This document shows positions 38,201-45,746 of a stretch of DNA of 64,000 bases, one piece after another. Origin of the DNA: Verrucomicrobiaceae bacterium (GTDB lineage: Bacteria > Verrucomicrobiota > Verrucomicrobiia > Verrucomicrobiales > Verrucomicrobiaceae); contig JAIXOU010000081.1 of NCBI GenBank assembly GCA_027486585.1, positions 62,001 to 126,000 of the forward strand, in the 5' to 3' direction. Position 1 is the first letter of the stretch, and the number at the start of each line of letters is the position of its first letter. The notes beneath the pieces were generated by a model, which worked only from the letters and a program-made list of their open reading frames with translations, was not told where the DNA came from and made no database searches. Made by a program: the position numbers and the translations under genes.

Positions 38201-41200
38201 ACGAGTAATGATCTAGATGAAAACCCCTTTGAAATCACCTTGGCTGGCACAGCAGATGCGCCGCTAGCTTATTATTCTATTTTTGCCAATCAGGCTTATG
38301 TTTCGACCGCTTCTGGCAGCACGTATGCTCGGATGGTTCAGCTCCTGCAAGAAGCTGGGAATGCCGTGGTCGATTTTACAGGCACCACATCTACAGATTG
38401 GGATGCTGCATTCAACGCTGATGCGGTGCTCATACCGCCGCTTGAAGGCTTACCCATTCCGATGGATCAGGACTCGGCGGATCTCATCCGACTACGCACG
38501 GCTCAGGGGAAGTGTCTCATCGTGGTGGGCAAGAATTTGAGCTACCTTTCCTCAGATGCAGCCTTTCTTAACAGCACTTTTGGTTGGTCACTGATTCAAG
38601 GAAGTTATTATAATTCGAATTTTCTAAACCTGCGCATGCCGACAAATCGGTTCCCACAATCACCGAATGTGATTGCGCCAAGGAGTTCCAGTGCACCAAA
38701 GTTCAAAGATGCCTCACTGCCGATCGGAGCCCAGCGCATTTATGCAAATGATGTGACAACGATGTCCTTTTATAAAGGCTCAATCGCTTACACAGCGGAT
38801 GAAATCACCCTCGGAACCAGCGAATTTGATGCCTTTTTTGGAAATCTCTGCCCCTTCATCTTGCGCAACGGAAGTATTGCAGACATGCGGGTGCAGACTC
38901 CAGATGCAACGATGCAAGCTGACACTGGAGCGGAGATGGATCTGGGGGCGACCGCTGTGGGGACGACGACCACTTATGGGCTAAACATAACGAACACCGG
39001 CTCTCAGCCACTGACGGGTCTACAGGCCTCTTTCTCTGGCGTGAATGCCACTGATTTCTCCCTGGCAGCCGCGCTTCCAGCCCAGTTGGCTGAGGGGGTG
39101 AAATACACGGTCAATGTGCGGATGAGACCTTCCGCATCAGGAATCAGAACCGCAAAGCTGACATTGACCAGCAATGCCTACTACTCGCCAGTTTTCGAGG
39201 TGCAACTCAGCGGCACAGGAGGAGTCGGCGCGCCTGAGTTTTCGATACCATCTTCTTCCTTTGATGAATCAGAGACGCTCACCAAAGCGCCCCTCTTTTT
39301 CGCGTCGAATTACTCATCTGTGTCCTCCAGAGCTGTAACGATTTATAATCTGGGCACTGCCCCGCTTGGCATCAAGTCCGTTGAGATTACAGGTCGATTT
39401 GCAGGCGATTTCATCCTAAGAGACCGCAGCCCTTTAAGCCTGCAAATTCCAGTGGGTGGAATGATGTCTATCCCCGTCACTTACCGTGGCTCCTTTTTTG
39501 AGCCAGCCGTGGCTCAGATGAGGATTCTAACCAATGACACGTCAGAGAGCGTCTTTGATTTAATGCTGATCAATGGAGATCAAAACTTTCCGTCAATCTT
39601 TGTTAGTAACGATACAGATAATCGCTACCACTATGAAACCAGCAATCTCAGTTTTGGCACTTTAACTTTAGGCTTATCCACGGTGAAAAGATTCACGATT
39701 GGGAATAATGGAGGATTTAATCTGACCGGCATTAGCCTAACTAAATCAGGGCCACACGCGGCGGATTACATTGTCTCTGCGCTACCAACCAGCTCATTGA
39801 TACCGGGTGCCAGCCAGAGCTTCACGGTGACATTTAATCCAAAAAATGGCGGATTCCGAAATGCCACATTAAGACTCACGAGTAACTCGGTCTTTGATAA
39901 CCCGCTAATCATCAATCTTTCTGCGTATGTGGACGCCGCTGAGATTCAGGTAGCAGATGCAGTGCAGACAAATAACATTTATGTGGATGGTAAAAGTCAG
40001 CTGCCTTTTGGACTCAATCTAAGGAGTGGCCAGTCGGTGACACGCGGACTCATGGTCTCTAATCAAGGCACCCGCCCAATGACTATCGGCGAGACCGTGA
40101 TTGATGGGCCAAATGCAGCTGCTTTCAGCATCACTCAGTTTGATACAGAGGTGCTGAACCCATCTGGTTTTTCACCTCTAGGACTACGCTTTCAGGGCAG
40201 CCTGCCAGGCACTTACAATGCCACGCTGCACATCGTGAGTAGTGATGTGGATGAGTCCCCCTTTGATCTAAAGTTAACGGCTCATGTGGCCGAGCCTGAT
40301 ATTGGTTTAGAGTTATCTCCAAAGCGTACTTTGACTTCCAACTTGGATGTGGTGGAGTTTGCCGATGTGAAGGCACCCACGCTGGTGAGCCGTAAAATCA
40401 CGATTCGCAATCTTGGCAACGCAGTGCTGAATTTAAACTCTGCGACGATTACCGGCCTGGGCTCGGGCAGCTTTGGATTGAGGGATTTCTCTCCAATCGC
40501 CATCCCACCAAAGGGTAGCACAGCGGTCTATCTGGACTATTCAGCCACTGCTCAGCGGAATTTGGCAGCTAGTTTCAGAGTCATGAGTAATGACCCTGAT
40601 GAGGCGGTCTTTCATCTAGATCTCCTCGGCATTGGCCACCAGGAATATGCCCCGCAAGTGCTTGGAGCGGTGCAAGATCAGATCGCTTATGCAGGCCAGC
40701 CTGTCAGTTTTGTGAGCCAGTTCGAAGGCTATCAAAGCAACGTTTACCAGTGGTTCAAAGGCCCAACGCCAGTCAAACGTATCCCCCGATCAAACTCACG
40801 CATGCTGACCCTACCCGCGGCGAAGTTGGATGATGGAAGGTTTCACTATTATGTTACCGCCGTGAATCCAGGGGGACAGGCGCAGACGGCACCAGCTGTG
40901 CTAACTGTGGTGGAGCGAAAGTCCACGATCACCAGCTTACCAGAGGGGGCAGAGGTCAGCTTTAGCGTGAATGCCACAAGCAGTGCTCCGCTTTCTTATG
41001 TCTGGTTTAAAGCTGGCGTGCCCCTAATTGCGGACACTCGTTTCACTGGCCTAGATGGGCCGGTGCTAAAGATTTCCAATTTGGAGCTAGCAGATGCCGG
41101 CATCTACAGCTGTGAGGTGACAGGCACCGCTGGCGCTTTATTTTCGGGTCAGTCCACTTTAGGCGTCTATAATACTGGCCCTGAAATCATGGGTGATCCG

Positions 41201-42595
41201 CTCATCCTCCCGAGCACTGGATTAGCTCAAGAGTACAGCTATGAAGCACCCCTCAACCCAGCCAGTGGTGTGGCTGTTTCATACACTGCAAAAGGCCTTC
41301 CACGTGGGCTAGTGCTGAATGCTCAGACGGGTATCATTTCTGGCAGGGCGACGCAGCTCAGCCCAGCTGGTGGACGCTTAAAGTTCAGTCTGACAGCAAC
41401 GAATTCCTTTGGCTCAAGCACGGTGCAGGCAGAGTTAGAGGTCACTGGATTACCTGCTGGCGTGGCTCGGGATTATTCAGGCATGATCGCCCGTGGCTCA
41501 GTGAATGGTGAGCTAGGCGGGCGTGCAGATTTCACCATCTCAAACATCGGCAGACTCACGGGCAAACTACGTTTAGGAAAAAGCACCCTCACTTTACCCT
41601 CCAGCCTGATTACCTGTCTGACTCAGAGCCAGGAGATCAAGATCGGCGTGACGATCCCACGCCCTGGTCTTTCAGCCTTAAAGTTGGACATGACCCTCAG
41701 TTACAGTCCAGAAATGCAGTTCATCTCGGGTGGCATCACTGGGCAAAATGTGGTGGATTGTCCTGTCACCTCATGTTGGCCGCGCCTCATTGGCACTCTC
41801 TCCGAGACTTCCGTTTACTCAGGTTATCACACCTTTTCGATGAGTATTCCCACGCCGCTGATCGGCGCAGAGTCCATACCTCAGGGCCAGGGTTATGCTT
41901 CCTTTACCATTCCCCCCAAAGGCGGTGCATTCTCCTTCGTGGGGCGCCTGCCAGATGGGGATGCTTTTACAGCGGCTTCACTTTTGGCCGTGGGCGGAAA
42001 CTGCACGGTTTATACGATGCTGCCGAGTGCGGGCAGTTTGCATGGAGAGATCCTTTTACCCGCGCCAACACAGACCCTGCTTCAGGGAGACCTTACTTGG
42101 TCAAGACCTGCCTCTCTCAAAGGCAATTACATGGACGGACTCGGCCCTCTGAGCATGGGGCTCTTGGGTGGGCGCTTCACGGCAACGAGTCGCACACAGA
42201 TTGTTCTTGGAAAGACTCTGCCAGCCACTCCTGGTAATGCCCGCTTGGCTTTCCTTCATGCGGGGCTTCTGGGACCGCCGACCGTAGTGGATCGTCTCTT
42301 AGATCTAACGCCAGGAACTAAGCTCAGCTTCCCAGGCGTGGGCATCACCAACACCACTTTTACAGTCAACGCCATTACAGGTGTCTTTGGCGGTAAATTC
42401 AATTTCAATGAACCGCACCCCTACATTCCTGGTGCAGCCCGCATCCTGCGCTCTGCCACCTATCAGGGGCTGATCATACCGAGTGGCACGCGACAGATCG
42501 GACGCGGTTACTTCATGCTTCAGCAGTTGCCAAAACCCATCTTCCCACAGCCGCGCGTGCAGCCTTCACTATCAGGCTCAGTTCTTTTTGAGTGA
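32225..42595 (+). CDS. Giant secreted subtilisin-like (S8) protease with Ig, PPC-like and ASH-type repeats
   Basis: 3456 residues from GTG 32225, with signal peptide VSSILFYRALICLFPVWLAL and cleavage near VQAQ. An inhibitor-like propeptide precedes the S8 domain with Asp180 (VIDSGIRYTHQD), His235 (NNHGTHCAGT) and Ser397 (GTSMATPHVAG). Three ~135-residue beta domains start NDLFANR, NDAFATA and NDSFANR; an Ig-like domain lies between the first two. About nine 'choice-of-anchor D' modules follow, with NFGG...L...FTITN...SNDADES hallmarks. A propeller-like stretch, a Reelin-like domain (FDPGIDGNLWSE) and an amidotransferase-like segment interrupt them. Near the C-terminus come two Ig-like and one putative-Ig (He_PIG) domains. 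No PEP-CTERM or other sorting tail is seen. It is likely a huge surface or extracellular protease. Confidence 0.88.
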   Translation: MKVSSILFYRALICLFPVWLALGLVSVQAQNIITIDGKKASSRGILAKLKNTNHRLESAVLNQTMAQKSLRPKALSQQGGVRGLMHLEKVGSKTQVGALSSQEAKSLVKELMATGLYDYVEPDWIVTTQQVPTDTAFTNGALWGLRNTGQNSGTQDVDVNAVPAWALTRGSPNVIVGVIDSGIRYTHQDLAANMWRNTREIAGNGIDDDANGYVDDVHGINGITNSGDPMDDNNHGTHCAGTIAATANNAGQHVGVAYNVRLMGLKFLSASGSGATSDAIKCINYGVAHGATILSNSWGGGGYSQSLNDAIAAASQAGVLFIAAAGNSATNNDLTPHYPSNYDTANMVSVAAITRTGALASFSCFGRTTVDIAAPGVEILSCTATSDTSYASFQGTSMATPHVAGVAALVRSLHPAASMIELKNRLLVAARPLASLQGRILTGGMVDANAALTVAADGVLELRASAQSAQLNAGSNAAIYIMVSDLLPVTGATVTGTLGAGAVVPFLDNGVLPDVSANDGTYSANFSVPQALSTVNLSVQASAPSVTAASATFPFTIITPPVNDLFANRVVLAAGSTQTRGSNRLAGSEVGERRNPSTAGGVTVWWEWEAGSSGSFTITTSGSSFDTTMAIYSGTASLTAMNLIGSNDDSSGLTSSVTFNAVTGQRFFIQVDGYSGDVGDIVLNYPAPVSANSPPVIAVQPVGAQMIVGDPLSLMVLANGSVPLTYQWFFENAPISNARSALYTLPAVQKVNEGNYSVVITNPFGSITSSVVFVGVDPISVRPSNDAFATAEVLPGATGRVNGTNLRASAESGEPNHASASTPIESVWFRWTAPSDGVISFNTYGSSLDTTLAAYTGTAVGALTARAANNDTGGVQSFISTPVVSGQQLSIAVDGAGTLEGIFSLNYYFQPTVPGLINDSFANRSIVPGVSATVTGSNISATEEPGEPIHSPLAAPTASVWWEWTAPTNGVVVVDTFGSDFDSVLAVYTGSDLNALSLVTGNDDAGSTAQSRATWNCVAGLSYLIAVDGRGSAEGTIKLNLSAGIFAPEIGVSQPETGNLVDGVSQVNFGGVTLGLNRTLAFTITNSGGADLNGLGIVVDGNSISDFSQPGLSATTLPAGQSTSFLLQFSPQSLGQKSITLRLTSNDGNESPFDISIVGSGLPAMPEISLETAEGNVLTAGASSVFFGSVARGLSRSQTFVIRNLGQAALSNIATSLSGLQSGDYSFLTLPPAVLPAGTSASFVIRFFPAAIGSRSAVLSIVSDDADESSFLINLNGRASNPAPNLGFQISELKTTNAQVIDHFGLTGDDRGGIALSSTRVFVTGDSATAGYNLADLSDGASIGRVANGLCTDLATNQAYVLAANGTETSSAGTVNQLIPIHATTGARTTPIINLGQAVVMGSGSGIFSGYGRVVLHTGTDVFEVRVPSGEVIPQGSMRRPTWNASENWAVWGVAEDFGGYLYLAYATGATITRARVPDGATSVISTFTNLADMANWVASPSNNRWYFHHEFTSQFGGGSEILGFADASYLIGPPAAAPDITNSGTALAFVGGGFFYQITATNQPTSFSATSLPPGLVVNPANGSIIGIPTAVGVYDCTLKATNEVGSDSQIIRITTRMPLPSLSDDFDPGIDGNLWSEFGGTVTANTLGQQAGAGSTGNSLYFAGEGSRFATTYPIDTRTLTAVSFTVALANGPSGNWESVDTGEEPVLEYALDGRNFTRLGGPYYNRAWRSYVVAIPAAARSVATSFRWRQLSASGTTFDQWALEDVVIGSGTPLAPEISVDSPLGTEMVSGVSTVSYGGVGVTLTSSRSFTVRNDGGAELNHLNVMVTGADANEFRVQSPPAASIPSGATSSFNLIFAPTSPGLKQANLRIASNDADESIFQLVVTGSGLVLAPDIAVEQPSGSGLVDGVSTVNFGNTLATQAVQRTFTIRNTGVDQLGGIALNILGQDADLFTVVSSPSSTVSAGGSTSFTVRYLPTIQGQQSAVLLITSNDLDENPFEITLAGTADAPLAYYSIFANQAYVSTASGSTYARMVQLLQEAGNAVVDFTGTTSTDWDAAFNADAVLIPPLEGLPIPMDQDSADLIRLRTAQGKCLIVVGKNLSYLSSDAAFLNSTFGWSLIQGSYYNSNFLNLRMPTNRFPQSPNVIAPRSSSAPKFKDASLPIGAQRIYANDVTTMSFYKGSIAYTADEITLGTSEFDAFFGNLCPFILRNGSIADMRVQTPDATMQADTGAEMDLGATAVGTTTTYGLNITNTGSQPLTGLQASFSGVNATDFSLAAALPAQLAEGVKYTVNVRMRPSASGIRTAKLTLTSNAYYSPVFEVQLSGTGGVGAPEFSIPSSSFDESETLTKAPLFFASNYSSVSSRAVTIYNLGTAPLGIKSVEITGRFAGDFILRDRSPLSLQIPVGGMMSIPVTYRGSFFEPAVAQMRILTNDTSESVFDLMLINGDQNFPSIFVSNDTDNRYHYETSNLSFGTLTLGLSTVKRFTIGNNGGFNLTGISLTKSGPHAADYIVSALPTSSLIPGASQSFTVTFNPKNGGFRNATLRLTSNSVFDNPLIINLSAYVDAAEIQVADAVQTNNIYVDGKSQLPFGLNLRSGQSVTRGLMVSNQGTRPMTIGETVIDGPNAAAFSITQFDTEVLNPSGFSPLGLRFQGSLPGTYNATLHIVSSDVDESPFDLKLTAHVAEPDIGLELSPKRTLTSNLDVVEFADVKAPTLVSRKITIRNLGNAVLNLNSATITGLGSGSFGLRDFSPIAIPPKGSTAVYLDYSATAQRNLAASFRVMSNDPDEAVFHLDLLGIGHQEYAPQVLGAVQDQIAYAGQPVSFVSQFEGYQSNVYQWFKGPTPVKRIPRSNSRMLTLPAAKLDDGRFHYYVTAVNPGGQAQTAPAVLTVVERKSTITSLPEGAEVSFSVNATSSAPLSYVWFKAGVPLIADTRFTGLDGPVLKISNLELADAGIYSCEVTGTAGALFSGQSTLGVYNTGPEIMGDPLILPSTGLAQEYSYEAPLNPASGVAVSYTAKGLPRGLVLNAQTGIISGRATQLSPAGGRLKFSLTATNSFGSSTVQAELEVTGLPAGVARDYSGMIARGSVNGELGGRADFTISNIGRLTGKLRLGKSTLTLPSSLITCLTQSQEIKIGVTIPRPGLSALKLDMTLSYSPEMQFISGGITGQNVVDCPVTSCWPRLIGTLSETSVYSGYHTFSMSIPTPLIGAESIPQGQGYASFTIPPKGGAFSFVGRLPDGDAFTAASLLAVGGNCTVYTMLPSAGSLHGEILLPAPTQTLLQGDLTWSRPASLKGNYMDGLGPLSMGLLGGRFTATSRTQIVLGKTLPATPGNARLAFLHAGLLGPPTVVDRLLDLTPGTKLSFPGVGITNTTFTVNAITGVFGGKFNFNEPHPYIPGAARILRSATYQGLIIPSGTRQIGRGYFMLQQLPKPIFPQPRVQPSLSGSVLFE

Positions 42596-42995
42596 AGCGT
42601 CCGGCGTCCTGGCCACGAAAGAGGAAGCGATCAACTCGGACGACGCTTTTGGGTTCATGGCAGAGGCTCAGCAAACGTGACTGTCTGCATTCCTCCATCC
42701 ATCGTAAATTGGGCCCCGCCACGGATAATCCTAAAATTCCGCCTGCCGAGAAAGCCTTTTCTGAGGGGTTGGGACAGGCCACGCTCATCGCGCCATGCCT
42801 GAGCATGGGACGGCGCGAGCCACGACCACCCACGTCTTGCAAGACCTCGTGGAGAAAAAAGCCTTTGTTCGCACCGGAACCTTCAAGAGCACCCGCTATC
42901 CTCTATACTTCACGCTTAAGCCATAGCCATTCGGCAAAGAGCTTGGCCATGTGCGGCGCAGAACTGAGGCAGAGTTAGAGGCCGTCACGCCCGAA
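42596..42995. other. 400-bp region between the giant protease and the SDR gene
   Basis: It contains no intact gene with convincing coding character. ORFs on both strands (e.g. 42592-42978 on +) lack domain resemblance. The only recognisable part is a Fic-like C-terminal fragment at 42795-42926. Confidence 0.55.
42795..42926 (+). pseudogene. C-terminal winged-helix remnant of a Fic-like protein
   Basis: In the frame ending at TAG 42924-42926 the sequence reads MPEHGTARATTTHVLQDL, then VEKKAFVRTGTFKSTRYPLY and FTLKP. This resembles the winged-helix tail of Fic-family proteins (ARATATRDLQDLVEKG...GRSTRYxL). The HPFxxGNG catalytic domain is not found upstream. A fragment this short could also come from another winged-helix regulator. 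Confidence 0.45.
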
Positions 42996-43766
42996 TCAGA
43001 GAACATTCACCGCAGCACCGCCGTCCACGACGATTCCCTGCCCTGTGATGTAAGCACCGGCTTCACTGGCCAGGAGGAGTGCAGGTCCGGCAAGCTCACG
43101 AGGCGCAGCCCAGCGCTTCAAAGCGGTACGATCGGCGAAGTATTGCTTCTCCTCGTCATTCAGGAGTTTCCCAGGCATGTCGGTCAAAAAGGGGCCTGGG
43201 CAGAGGCAATTCACGGTGATGCCATAAGGCCCTAGATCCAGAGCGCTGGCACGCGCAAGGCCAATCAGCGCTGCCTTGCAGGCACAATAGACATTTCGTT
43301 TCAGGCGGCCACCCACGCCTAAGACGCTGGAGATATGGATCACGCGTCCCCACTTCCGCGCCTTCATTCCAGGCACCAAAGCGCGGGTCAGTGACATCAC
43401 GCTGGTCAGATCTACCTCCACATTCCGATCCCAAACGTCATCGGTGATTTCATCAATGGCCTGGGGATTGTTGATGCCTGCATTATTGACCAGAATGTCG
43501 ATCTTACCGAGCCGGCTTTCAGCTTCGACGGCCAGACCGCGCACCTGAGCACGATCAGCCATGTCGGCGACCATCCACTCCACACGCACGGAAAGTCCCG
43601 CACCGATTTCAGCTGCGGCAGCCTGGAGTTCATCCGCGTTGCGACTGGAGATGAAAACATCTGCTCCTGCTTCCGCAAAGCCACGAGCCATGGCCTTGCC
43701 AAGCCCTTTGCTACCGCCGGTTACAAGCGCACATTTGCCAGAGAGATCAAAAAGAGGAGATGCCAT
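42996..43766 (-). CDS. Short-chain dehydrogenase/reductase (SDR)
   Basis: The 256-residue classical SDR has the NAD(P) loop TGGSKGLGKAMA near residue 17, NNAGI, and the catalytic pattern Ser (SSVLGVGG) with YCACK (YxxxK), and it ends with the usual DGGAAVNVL. Length matches FabG or gluconate 5-dehydrogenase relatives. Substrate cannot be read from sequence. It stands alone on the minus strand, with the degraded region on its 3' side. Confidence 0.9.
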   Translation of the reverse strand: MASPLFDLSGKCALVTGGSKGLGKAMARGFAEAGADVFISSRNADELQAAAAEIGAGLSVRVEWMVADMADRAQVRGLAVEAESRLGKIDILVNNAGINNPQAIDEITDDVWDRNVEVDLTSVMSLTRALVPGMKARKWGRVIHISSVLGVGGRLKRNVYCACKAALIGLARASALDLGPYGITVNCLCPGPFLTDMPGKLLNDEEKQYFADRTALKRWAAPRELAGPALLLASEAGAYITGQGIVVDGGAAVNVL

Positions 43767-43871
43767 AACCTCCCGAATAGCACGAAGCTAGCTCATGAAA
43801 AGTCAAGATTCCGAGAGGCGCGTTTTGAGTTAAGTGTTGAGAGCGAGTAGGAAGAGGCGGCTCGGTCCTCT

Positions 43872-44285
43872 CTATCCTTCTCTTGGCCCATTCCATCGAC
43901 GCTTGGGAATAAAGGGTTCCTTTGGCGGTGGGCTCGGAGGCGTTTTCTGTCCATCAATGACTCCGTCTCGGGCGTCAATTTCATGGGCACGCAATGCGAC
44001 AGATTGACGATCCAATACCTTGGCTTCTTCAAGGAGTTCGAGAAGTGTTTCAATCACAAGACCAGCCTGACAAAGATCATGCTCTAACTGTTCCACTCTT
44101 TTTTCCATGCCCTGGTTCTTAGATTCTTGGACTCTTCGTTTCTGCTCCAAGTGAAAGCGCTGACGAGACTGCTCCCTTGCAATGATCGCGCCCTGATTTG
44201 CGATCTGATTCAAATAACTTGCCTGTGCTTGCTCAGGAAAGAAAAGATCTAAAAAGTTCATGGCCTTCATTAGCATGCGCCCCAT
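43872..44285 (-). CDS. Coiled-coil protein of unknown function
   Basis: The 137-residue protein is predicted helical through residues ~20-110 with a coiled-coil-like stretch (RFHLEQKRRVQESKNQGM, LEHDLCQAGLVIETLLELL), then a Pro/Lys-rich tail (PPSPPPKEPFIPKRRW). No transmembrane segment is seen and no family was recognised. It lies 58 bp downstream of the SufR-like regulator on the same strand and may be co-transcribed with it. Confidence 0.6.
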   Translation of the reverse strand: MGRMLMKAMNFLDLFFPEQAQASYLNQIANQGAIIAREQSRQRFHLEQKRRVQESKNQGMEKRVEQLEHDLCQAGLVIETLLELLEEAKVLDRQSVALRAHEIDARDGVIDGQKTPPSPPPKEPFIPKRRWNGPREG

Positions 44286-44343
44286 GTATCGGCCAATAAA
44301 AAACTTCTACAGACCATGTTCTGGATGCAGACCGAGTGCAGCC

Positions 44344-44985
44344 TTAGGTCCTGATGGTGAAGATCACTTGTTTAAGCCCTGAAAACGCCTGAACAGTCCT
44401 CTCCACGGGCTGTCCGAGCAGGCGCTCCAAGACTTCACATTCGATGTCCGCCAATCCTGGATACTTCTGCATCAGTGGTGCTAGAGGCAGATGGTAATCC
44501 ACCAGTCTCAGTGCACCCGTCTGCGAAGTTTCCACCATGCACATGTGGCCATTTATCGTGCGGAGGCGGGCAAGCGTGATGGCTTTATTCTCAAGTGAGG
44601 TTTCCTTTTGCAGCTTCAATGCCCAGACATCCGCTTTCGTCTGGAACCAAGAGTGCAGCAGTTTTTCAGGTGCCGTCGGTCCAAAGTTACGCTCAGCCTG
44701 CGCCAGCAGGTCCAAAATCAGCTCGCAACCGACCGAAGGAAACAAGGGATCCATTTTCACCGTCAGCCGATAGAGTTTTTCCGGCCGACCATGTGGGACG
44801 GAGCGACGGAAACTATCCAGGCAACCGTTTTTCTCCATCTCCACGCAGTGTTGCTTCACCCCCATGTAACTCATCTTCATGTGCTCTGCCAACTCGCGCA
44901 CGGTCATTCCATGAGAATGCTTGAGGTGATGAATGATGTCCACCACAGGCGAATGGAAAAGAGTGCGAAGAATGGTCAAAGCCAT
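44344..44985 (-). CDS. SufR-like winged-helix transcriptional regulator
   Basis: The 213-residue protein has an N-terminal winged helix (MTVRELAEHMKMSYMGVKQH, then a wing GRPEKLYRLT) and a C-terminal domain of the SufR/ArsR-like family (YPGLADIECEVLERLLGQPVERT). In SufR, Cys residues in the C-terminal part bind an Fe-S cluster; here only one Cys (IEC) lies in the corresponding stretch and the usual Cys before the final Phe (KQVIF) is absent. It may therefore not bind a cluster. Target genes are not evident. Confidence 0.7.
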   Translation of the reverse strand: MALTILRTLFHSPVVDIIHHLKHSHGMTVRELAEHMKMSYMGVKQHCVEMEKNGCLDSFRRSVPHGRPEKLYRLTVKMDPLFPSVGCELILDLLAQAERNFGPTAPEKLLHSWFQTKADVWALKLQKETSLENKAITLARLRTINGHMCMVETSQTGALRLVDYHLPLAPLMQKYPGLADIECEVLERLLGQPVERTVQAFSGLKQVIFTIRT

Positions 44986-45038
44986 AAGGAGAGAAGATCA
45001 GTCAGCGGACATCGTGGAGGAATAACAGCAGATAGGAT

Positions 45039-45581
45039 TCACGCCATGATAGCCTTGGCAACCCTCGCTGATTCCTCGGCCCCTGATAGATAGGCCAAAA
45101 GAGTCAGCCCAAAATCCAAAGCTGTGCCAACACCGCGCGAGGTGATCAGATTTCCATCCATGACCACACGCTGGTCTGGCTTTGCATCCAAAAGTTCCGA
45201 ATAGGTCGAGTCATGCGCTGTGTAGGCTTTGCCATTCAACAAGCCCGCCTCATGCAGAACTAAAGGGGCGGCACAAATCGCAGCTATCGCTTTCCCGGCA
45301 CTAGCAAAGATGCGGGCGGTGGTTAGAACGCGCGCATCCACACGAAGAGCCGCCACCTGCGGACCACCCGGAATAAACAGCAGATCAAAAGTACTGACAT
45401 CGACCTCCGCAAACTTGGCATCTGCATGCATCGTGATACCACTGCGGCCAGTGACATGGATGCCCTCACCCATCGAAGTGATGATCACCTCAACACCGCC
45501 ACGGCGAAGAAGATCAACGGGCGTGATGGTTTCAATTTCTTCAAAGCCATCAGTAATGAGGCAGAGGACACGTTTACTCAT
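45039..45581 (-). CDS. DJ-1/PfpI family protein
   Basis: The 180-residue protein matches the DJ-1/YajL pattern. It has the conserved Glu in DGFEEIETITP, the nucleophile elbow AAICAAP with the reactive Cys, DLLFIPGGP before it, and SRGVGTALDFGLTLL near the end. DJ-1-type proteins protect against oxidative or carbonyl stress; reported activities include deglycase and chaperone functions, and activity here is unknown. It is likely monocistronic and divergent from the aminotransferase gene. Confidence 0.9.
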   Translation of the reverse strand: MSKRVLCLITDGFEEIETITPVDLLRRGGVEVIITSMGEGIHVTGRSGITMHADAKFAEVDVSTFDLLFIPGGPQVAALRVDARVLTTARIFASAGKAIAAICAAPLVLHEAGLLNGKAYTAHDSTYSELLDAKPDQRVVMDGNLITSRGVGTALDFGLTLLAYLSGAEESARVAKAIMA

Positions 45582-45746
45582 CGCTGTTCATAGCACGAAA
45601 TGCTCATGAATCAAAAGGCTGTCGTGAATACCATCGACGCCGAGTCTGCAATGAGTCACAAAAATACCCAGAGCCGCCAGTTTGCGAGTAGCGAAGACTT
45701 AGCGCAAAGCTCATGATAGGCATAGCTTTAGAAACGACATATCCCC

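Noticed and set aside
42400-42595. PEP-CTERM-type sorting tail at the end of the giant protease
   Set aside because: The C-terminus (LSGSVLFE) has neither the tripeptide signature, nor a transmembrane helix, nor a basic tail.
42592-42978. 128-codon ORF after the giant protease as a gene
   Set aside because: The composition is Arg/Ser/Pro-rich and unlike a folded protein; only the fragment in another frame (42795-42926) resembles a known family.
43793-44053. 86-codon minus-strand ORF
   Set aside because: It overlaps the better supported 137-residue coiled-coil gene in a different frame and has no motif.
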